Shown piece by piece: positions 8,928 to 12,085 of a stretch of DNA of 12,085 bases. The stretch is from CAYWXK01 sp964462515 (GTDB lineage: Bacteria; Planctomycetota; Phycisphaerae; Sedimentisphaerales; Anaerobacaceae), in the NCBI GenBank assembly GCA_964462515.1, contig CAYWXK010000077.1, positions 1 through 12,085 of the forward strand. Reading direction: 5' to 3'. The notes under the pieces are model-generated. The model was not told the DNA's origin, did no database searches, and saw only the letters and a list, made by a program, of their open reading frames with translations. Made by a program: the position numbers and the translations under genes. Within the stretch, counting starts at the first letter, position 1. Each line of letters begins with the position of its first letter.

Positions 8928-8929
8928 AC

Positions 8930-9610
8930 ATGAGAATACCGCTGACCAGAATCCAGAGGCTAATCGGCGAGCGGATGTTAAAATCTAAGCTGGCCAAGCC
9001 CTCCTTTTATATCCAATCAAGAGCTGATGTAACTGAGCTGATGGCGATTAGAGGCAAGTTAAGCAAAGAATTAGGGGCAAAAATCACAAGTAATGCTTTT
9101 TTCATCCGTGCGTTGGCTCTGGCTGCCGGAAAGTATCCAATCACAACAGGCAAGCTGGAAGGCAGCAGCGTCAGGATTGCAGAGGCGATTAACGTGGGTT
9201 TTGCGGTGCATAGTCCGCAGGGTCTTGTGGTCCCGGTGGTAAAGGAAGCGGATAAAAAAAGTTTGGCTGAAACAGCCGTGCAGGATAAGTTGCTTACTGA
9301 GAAGGCGCGGAGTAATAAATTGACGCTTACCGATATGGAGGGCCAGACAATAGCCTTGAGTAATCTTGGCGTGTATGGTATCGATTATTTTTTTGGGATT
9401 GTGCCGCTACAGACCAGCACTATTTTGGCTGTCGGTAATGTTGTCAATACCGCTGTTGCGGGGTATGACGAAGGTGACTTCAAAGTAGCTTCGCGTAAGA
9501 TAACGACTTTGACAATAGCAGTGGACGGAAGGGTTGTAAATGAGGTTTATGCTGCCGAGTTTTTGAGTTTTATTACAGGACAACTGCAAAATCCCAGAGC
9601 GTTGATTTGA
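8930..9610 (+). CDS. stand-alone 2-oxoacid dehydrogenase E2 acyltransferase domain, catalytic motif lost
   Basis: The 226 residues match only the C-terminal catalytic domain (CAT-like fold) of dihydrolipoyl acyltransferases. MRIPLTRIQRLIGERMLKSK corresponds to the usual start of that domain. NVGFAVHSPQGLVVPVVKEAD (88-108) and IALSNLGVYGID (141-152) are typical of the trimeric core. Lipoyl and E1/E3-binding domains are absent, and a stop at 8915-8917 closes the frame upstream, so nothing N-terminal can be added. The active-site motif DHRVVDG is changed to DGRVVNE (199-205): the catalytic His is Gly200, and the Asp-Gly pair is Asn-Glu. Transacylase activity is therefore unlikely. The frame is otherwise intact over 226 codons, so it may be a kept pseudoenzyme or a slowly decaying remnant. 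No E1, E3 or lipoate gene is nearby. The ribosome site is poor and lies inside an inverted repeat. Confidence 0.85.
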   Translation: MRIPLTRIQRLIGERMLKSKLAKPSFYIQSRADVTELMAIRGKLSKELGAKITSNAFFIRALALAAGKYPITTGKLEGSSVRIAEAINVGFAVHSPQGLVVPVVKEADKKSLAETAVQDKLLTEKARSNKLTLTDMEGQTIALSNLGVYGIDYFFGIVPLQTSTILAVGNVVNTAVAGYDEGDFKVASRKITTLTIAVDGRVVNEVYAAEFLSFITGQLQNPRALI

Positions 9611-9647
9611 CCGGGAGACCAATGCAGTTAAAGATAAGGAGAGAAAC

Positions 9648-10556
9648 GTGGATAGGTATTTCAGGATAGCTTTTTCTTGTTTTATCATTGCGGCAGGAGT
9701 GGCTGCGACAGTCGTTGCGGAGGATGTGGCAAGCTCACAGCCTGTGGAAATACTCTGGCCTGATGGTGCACCAGGGGCCAAAGGCGACCAGGAAGGTGAC
9801 AAGCCGACGCTGACAATTTATTTGCCGCCAAAAGAGAAGGCCACCGGTACCGGCGTTATGATTTGTCCCGGAGGCGGTTACGGATTTCTTGCTATGGACC
9901 ACGAGGGACATCAGATTGCACAGTGGTTGAATTCGCTTGGTGTGGCTGGTTTTATTCTCAAGTATCGCCATAGAAATAGCGGTGCCGGCTACGGTCATCC
10001 CGCGCCTTTGCAGGATGCCCAGCGAGCAATCAGGATGGTCCGCAGTCGCGCGAAAGAGTGGAATATCGACCCAAACCGGGTAGGCATCCTCGGTTTTTCG
10101 GCAGGTGGCCATCTGACAACGACAGCAGGGACGCACTTTGATAAGGGCGTAAGTAACGCGAAGGACCCAATCGAACGATTTAGCTGTCGGCCTGATTTTA
10201 TGATACCGGTTTATCCGGTCGTATCGTTGACGGAGTGGTATGTGCATAGCGGCTCGCGGCGGAATTTATTGGGCGACAACCCCGATGCAAATATGCCGGA
10301 GAGTCTGTCGAATGAAAAGCAGGTTACAGCCGATACGCCGCCGACGTTTCTGGTGCACGCTAACGATGATACCGGGGTGCCGCCGGAAAATAGTATCTAC
10401 TTTTATCTTGCCCTTCGAAAAGCCAAAGTTCCAGTTGAGATGCACATTTACGAAAAAGGCGGCCATGGGTTTGGCCTGGGAAAAAAGGATAGCGCTGCGT
10501 CGGGATGGCCCGTGGCCTGCGCTATCTGGATGAAGGAGAGAGGTCTGCTGAAATAA
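9648..10556 (+). CDS. secreted alpha/beta-hydrolase, acetyl-xylan-esterase-like
   Basis: The GTG start has an excellent AAGGAG site (9636-9641), six bases away. Residues 1-24 form a signal peptide ending TVVAED. The mature protein is an alpha/beta hydrolase of the BD-FAE/acetylesterase type: oxyanion loop CPGGGYGFLAMDHEG (73-87), a nucleophile elbow GFSAGGHL with Ser151, acid Asp241 in HANDDTGVPPENS, and His273 in GGHGFGL. All three catalytic residues are present. Relatives remove acetyl or feruloyl groups from xylan and other plant polysaccharides; the exact substrate cannot be read from the sequence. It starts 37 bases after the E2-like gene, so it may share its transcript. It precedes a GH51 arabinofuranosidase, which supports a role in hemicellulose or pectin breakdown. 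Confidence 0.9.
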   Translation: MDRYFRIAFSCFIIAAGVAATVVAEDVASSQPVEILWPDGAPGAKGDQEGDKPTLTIYLPPKEKATGTGVMICPGGGYGFLAMDHEGHQIAQWLNSLGVAGFILKYRHRNSGAGYGHPAPLQDAQRAIRMVRSRAKEWNIDPNRVGILGFSAGGHLTTTAGTHFDKGVSNAKDPIERFSCRPDFMIPVYPVVSLTEWYVHSGSRRNLLGDNPDANMPESLSNEKQVTADTPPTFLVHANDDTGVPPENSIYFYLALRKAKVPVEMHIYEKGGHGFGLGKKDSAASGWPVACAIWMKERGLLK

Positions 10557-10566
10557 AGCTAAATAA

Positions 10567-10587
10567 CCCCCAGCATAAAGCTGGGGG
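10567..10587. terminator. perfect hairpin after the esterase gene (terminator-like or palindromic repeat)
   Basis: CCCCCAGC (10567-10574) and GCTGGGGG (10580-10587) form an 8-bp GC-rich stem with the loop ATAAA, ten bases after the esterase stop. No T-run follows on the + strand, so it is not a classical intrinsic terminator. It could act as an RNA 3' end stabiliser or be a dispersed palindrome like those in murC. Confidence 0.5.
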
Positions 10588-10602
10588 CTGAACGATGAGT
10601 TG

Positions 10603-10614
10603 AAATCGCGATTT
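10603..10614. promoter_or_regulatory. 12-bp perfect palindrome upstream of the GH51 gene, possible operator
   Basis: AAATCGCGATTT is a perfect two-fold symmetric site 51 bases ahead of the ATG at 10666. Its size and symmetry suit binding by a dimeric regulator, but no known operator is recognised and no regulator gene is in the window. No convincing promoter boxes could be assigned around it. Confidence 0.25.
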
Positions 10615-10665
10615 GTCCCTTTAACAATACGAAAGTCAATAAGACACAATTAAAGGAGTAAAGAA

Positions 10666-12085
10666 ATGAAACGGAAGGGATTTCGAGGACTAATGTTTCG
10701 GACAAGAACTATCGGGAAAGCCGTTACGGCTTTGGTAATTGTATTGATGGCCGGATGCGCTTCGGCGCCTGTTACAAAGGAAAGCATGCAGCAGAAGCCA
10801 GAGGCGAGTGAGCAGGAAAAACCGAAAACCAACAAGCTGGTCGTTTATGCGGATAAGGGGAAGGAGAAAATCAACCGGAACATTTACGGGCATTTTTCGG
10901 AGCACCTGGGCAGATGCATTTACGGTGGATTCTGGGTAGGCGAGGATTCGCCGATTCCGAACACCCGCGGCATACGCAAGGATGTGGTCGAGGCGCTGCG
11001 GCAAATAAAGATACCGGTGCTGCGCTGGCCGGGCGGGTGTTTTGCCGATGAGTATCACTGGATGGACGGCATCGGCCCGCGGGAAAAACGCCCTACGATG
11101 GTCAACACGCACTGGGGCCGCGTCACAGAGAACAACCATTTTGGCACTCACGAATTTTTGGACCTCTGTGAGCAGTTGGGCTGCGAGCCGTATATCTGCG
11201 GAAATGTCGGCAGCGGAACGGTGCCGGAGATGCAGCAGTGGGTAGAATATATAACCTTTGACGGCATAAGCCCGATGGCGGATTTGCGGCGGCAGAACGG
11301 GCAGGATAAACCGTGGCTTGTGAAATACTGGGGCGTCGGCAACGAGAGCTGGGGCTGCGGCGGCAATATGCGGCCGGAGTATTACACAGACCTGTATCGG
11401 AGGTATTCGACGTATCTACGTAACTTCGGCAACAACCGCCTTTATAAGATAGCGTGCGGGCCGAACGGAGCGGACTATAACTGGACCGAAGTTGTGATGC
11501 GTGAGGCAGGGAGATTTATGGATGGGATATCTCCGCATTACTACTGCGGCTCAGGCAAAAAGAGCCGTTCAGCCACGCAGTTTGATGAGGAGGACTGGTT
11601 CGAGCAGCTTAAGCGGGCGCTGCGTATTGAGGAAATTATTGTCAAGCACGCGGAGATTATGGATAAATATGACCCTAAAAAACGCATCGGAATGATTGTA
11701 GATGAGTGGGGCGCATGGCACCAGGTCGAGCCGGGGACAAATCGGGGATTTCTTTATCAGCAGAATTCGCTGCGCGATGCGCTTGTGGCCGGCGTAACAC
11801 TTAACATTTTTAACAATCATTGTGACCGTGTGAAGATGGCCTGCATTGCCCAGACCGTTAATGTCCTGCAGGCGATGATTCTTACTGATAATGAGAAAAT
11901 GATTGTGACGCCGACTTATCATATTTTTGAGATGTATAAGGTGCATCAGGATGCAACGCTCCTTCCGGCAGAGCTTCAATGTAAGGATTACCGGTATGGG
12001 GATAGTAATATACCGGCAGTAAATGTTTCCGCGTCAAGAGATGGAGCGGGTAAGATTCACATATCACTTTGTAATCTGGACCCTA
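10666..12085 (+). CDS. GH51 alpha-L-arabinofuranosidase lipoprotein, 3'-partial
   Basis: The enzyme releases terminal alpha-L-arabinofuranose from arabinoxylan, arabinan or similar polymers. The ATG has an AAAGGAG site (10652-10658) at 7 bases. An in-frame ATG at 10693 lacks such a site. The frame stays open for 473 codons and leaves the window. Residues 1-31 are a lipoprotein signal: basic start, hydrophobic core AVTALVIVL and lipobox LMAGC with Cys31, followed by a Lys/Glu/Gln-rich linker to about 55. The catalytic barrel shows NIYGHFSEHLGRCIYGG (72-88), LRWPGGCFADEYHW (119-132), NNHFGTHEFLDLCEQLG, GNVGSGTVPEM, YWGVGNESWGCGG with acid/base Glu227, and VDEWGAW with nucleophile Glu347. The 120-residue spacing agrees with well-studied GH51 enzymes (Glu175/Glu294 in Geobacillus). 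The C-terminal beta domain is only partly in view. Anchoring to a membrane by the lipid is inferred; with the esterase it fits debranching of hemicellulose. Confidence 0.95.
   Translation, partial: MKRKGFRGLMFRTRTIGKAVTALVIVLMAGCASAPVTKESMQQKPEASEQEKPKTNKLVVYADKGKEKINRNIYGHFSEHLGRCIYGGFWVGEDSPIPNTRGIRKDVVEALRQIKIPVLRWPGGCFADEYHWMDGIGPREKRPTMVNTHWGRVTENNHFGTHEFLDLCEQLGCEPYICGNVGSGTVPEMQQWVEYITFDGISPMADLRRQNGQDKPWLVKYWGVGNESWGCGGNMRPEYYTDLYRRYSTYLRNFGNNRLYKIACGPNGADYNWTEVVMREAGRFMDGISPHYYCGSGKKSRSATQFDEEDWFEQLKRALRIEEIIVKHAEIMDKYDPKKRIGMIVDEWGAWHQVEPGTNRGFLYQQNSLRDALVAGVTLNIFNNHCDRVKMACIAQTVNVLQAMILTDNEKMIVTPTYHIFEMYKVHQDATLLPAELQCKDYRYGDSNIPAVNVSASRDGAGKIHISLCNLDP

Noticed and set aside
9735..10247. 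170-codon open frame on the minus strand
   Set aside because: It is opposite the intact esterase gene, which has its signal peptide, catalytic triad and ribosome site; the minus frame has none of these.
10690..11151. 153-codon open frame on the minus strand
   Set aside because: It is opposite the GH51 gene, whose conserved motifs cover this stretch.

Overview
The window most resembles a Planctomycetota genome, probably of the Phycisphaerae/Sedimentisphaerales type. This is an inference from gene style: a dockerin-like C-terminus of the kind abundant in those genomes, a Tat-exported barrel-like protein of a planctomycete type, plant-polysaccharide enzymes, and a division/cell-wall gene run with no ftsA or ftsZ. 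No marker in the window fixes the species. All convincing protein genes are on the + strand, and several use GTG or TTG starts supported by good ribosome binding sites.

Left part (1-3941): a 5'-truncated Tat-exported barrel-like protein of unknown function; ispD (non-mevalonate isoprenoid pathway); then, behind a strong sigma70-like promoter, a secreted modular protein made of signal peptide, PKD domain, clan-CD (caspase/C13-like) cysteine peptidase with calcium-loop insertions, and dockerin-like repeats.

Middle part (4114-8538): a cell-wall cluster murC-murB-ddl-ftsQ-like in the usual dcw order. The first three genes make UDP-MurNAc-L-Ala and D-Ala-D-Ala for peptidoglycan; the fourth is a bitopic division protein. 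murC carries two palindromes inside its reading frame, one of them a recognisable REP-like element encoding DSRFRGND in the middle of the enzyme. Heptanucleotide tandem repeats lie before murC and between murB and ddl.

Right part (8539-12085): a 232-bp non-coding stretch, tRNA-Val(CAC), a composite inverted repeat, a stand-alone 2-oxoacid dehydrogenase E2 catalytic domain that has lost its HRxxDG active-site motif, a secreted alpha/beta-hydrolase (acetyl-xylan-esterase-like), a hairpin, and a 3'-truncated GH51 alpha-L-arabinofuranosidase lipoprotein. The last two genes fit arabinoxylan or pectin side-chain breakdown.

I see no clear new multigene system such as a defence island, BGC, CRISPR array or mobile element. 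The most unusual signals are the in-frame palindromic element in murC, the heptad repeats, and the apparently dead E2 core.
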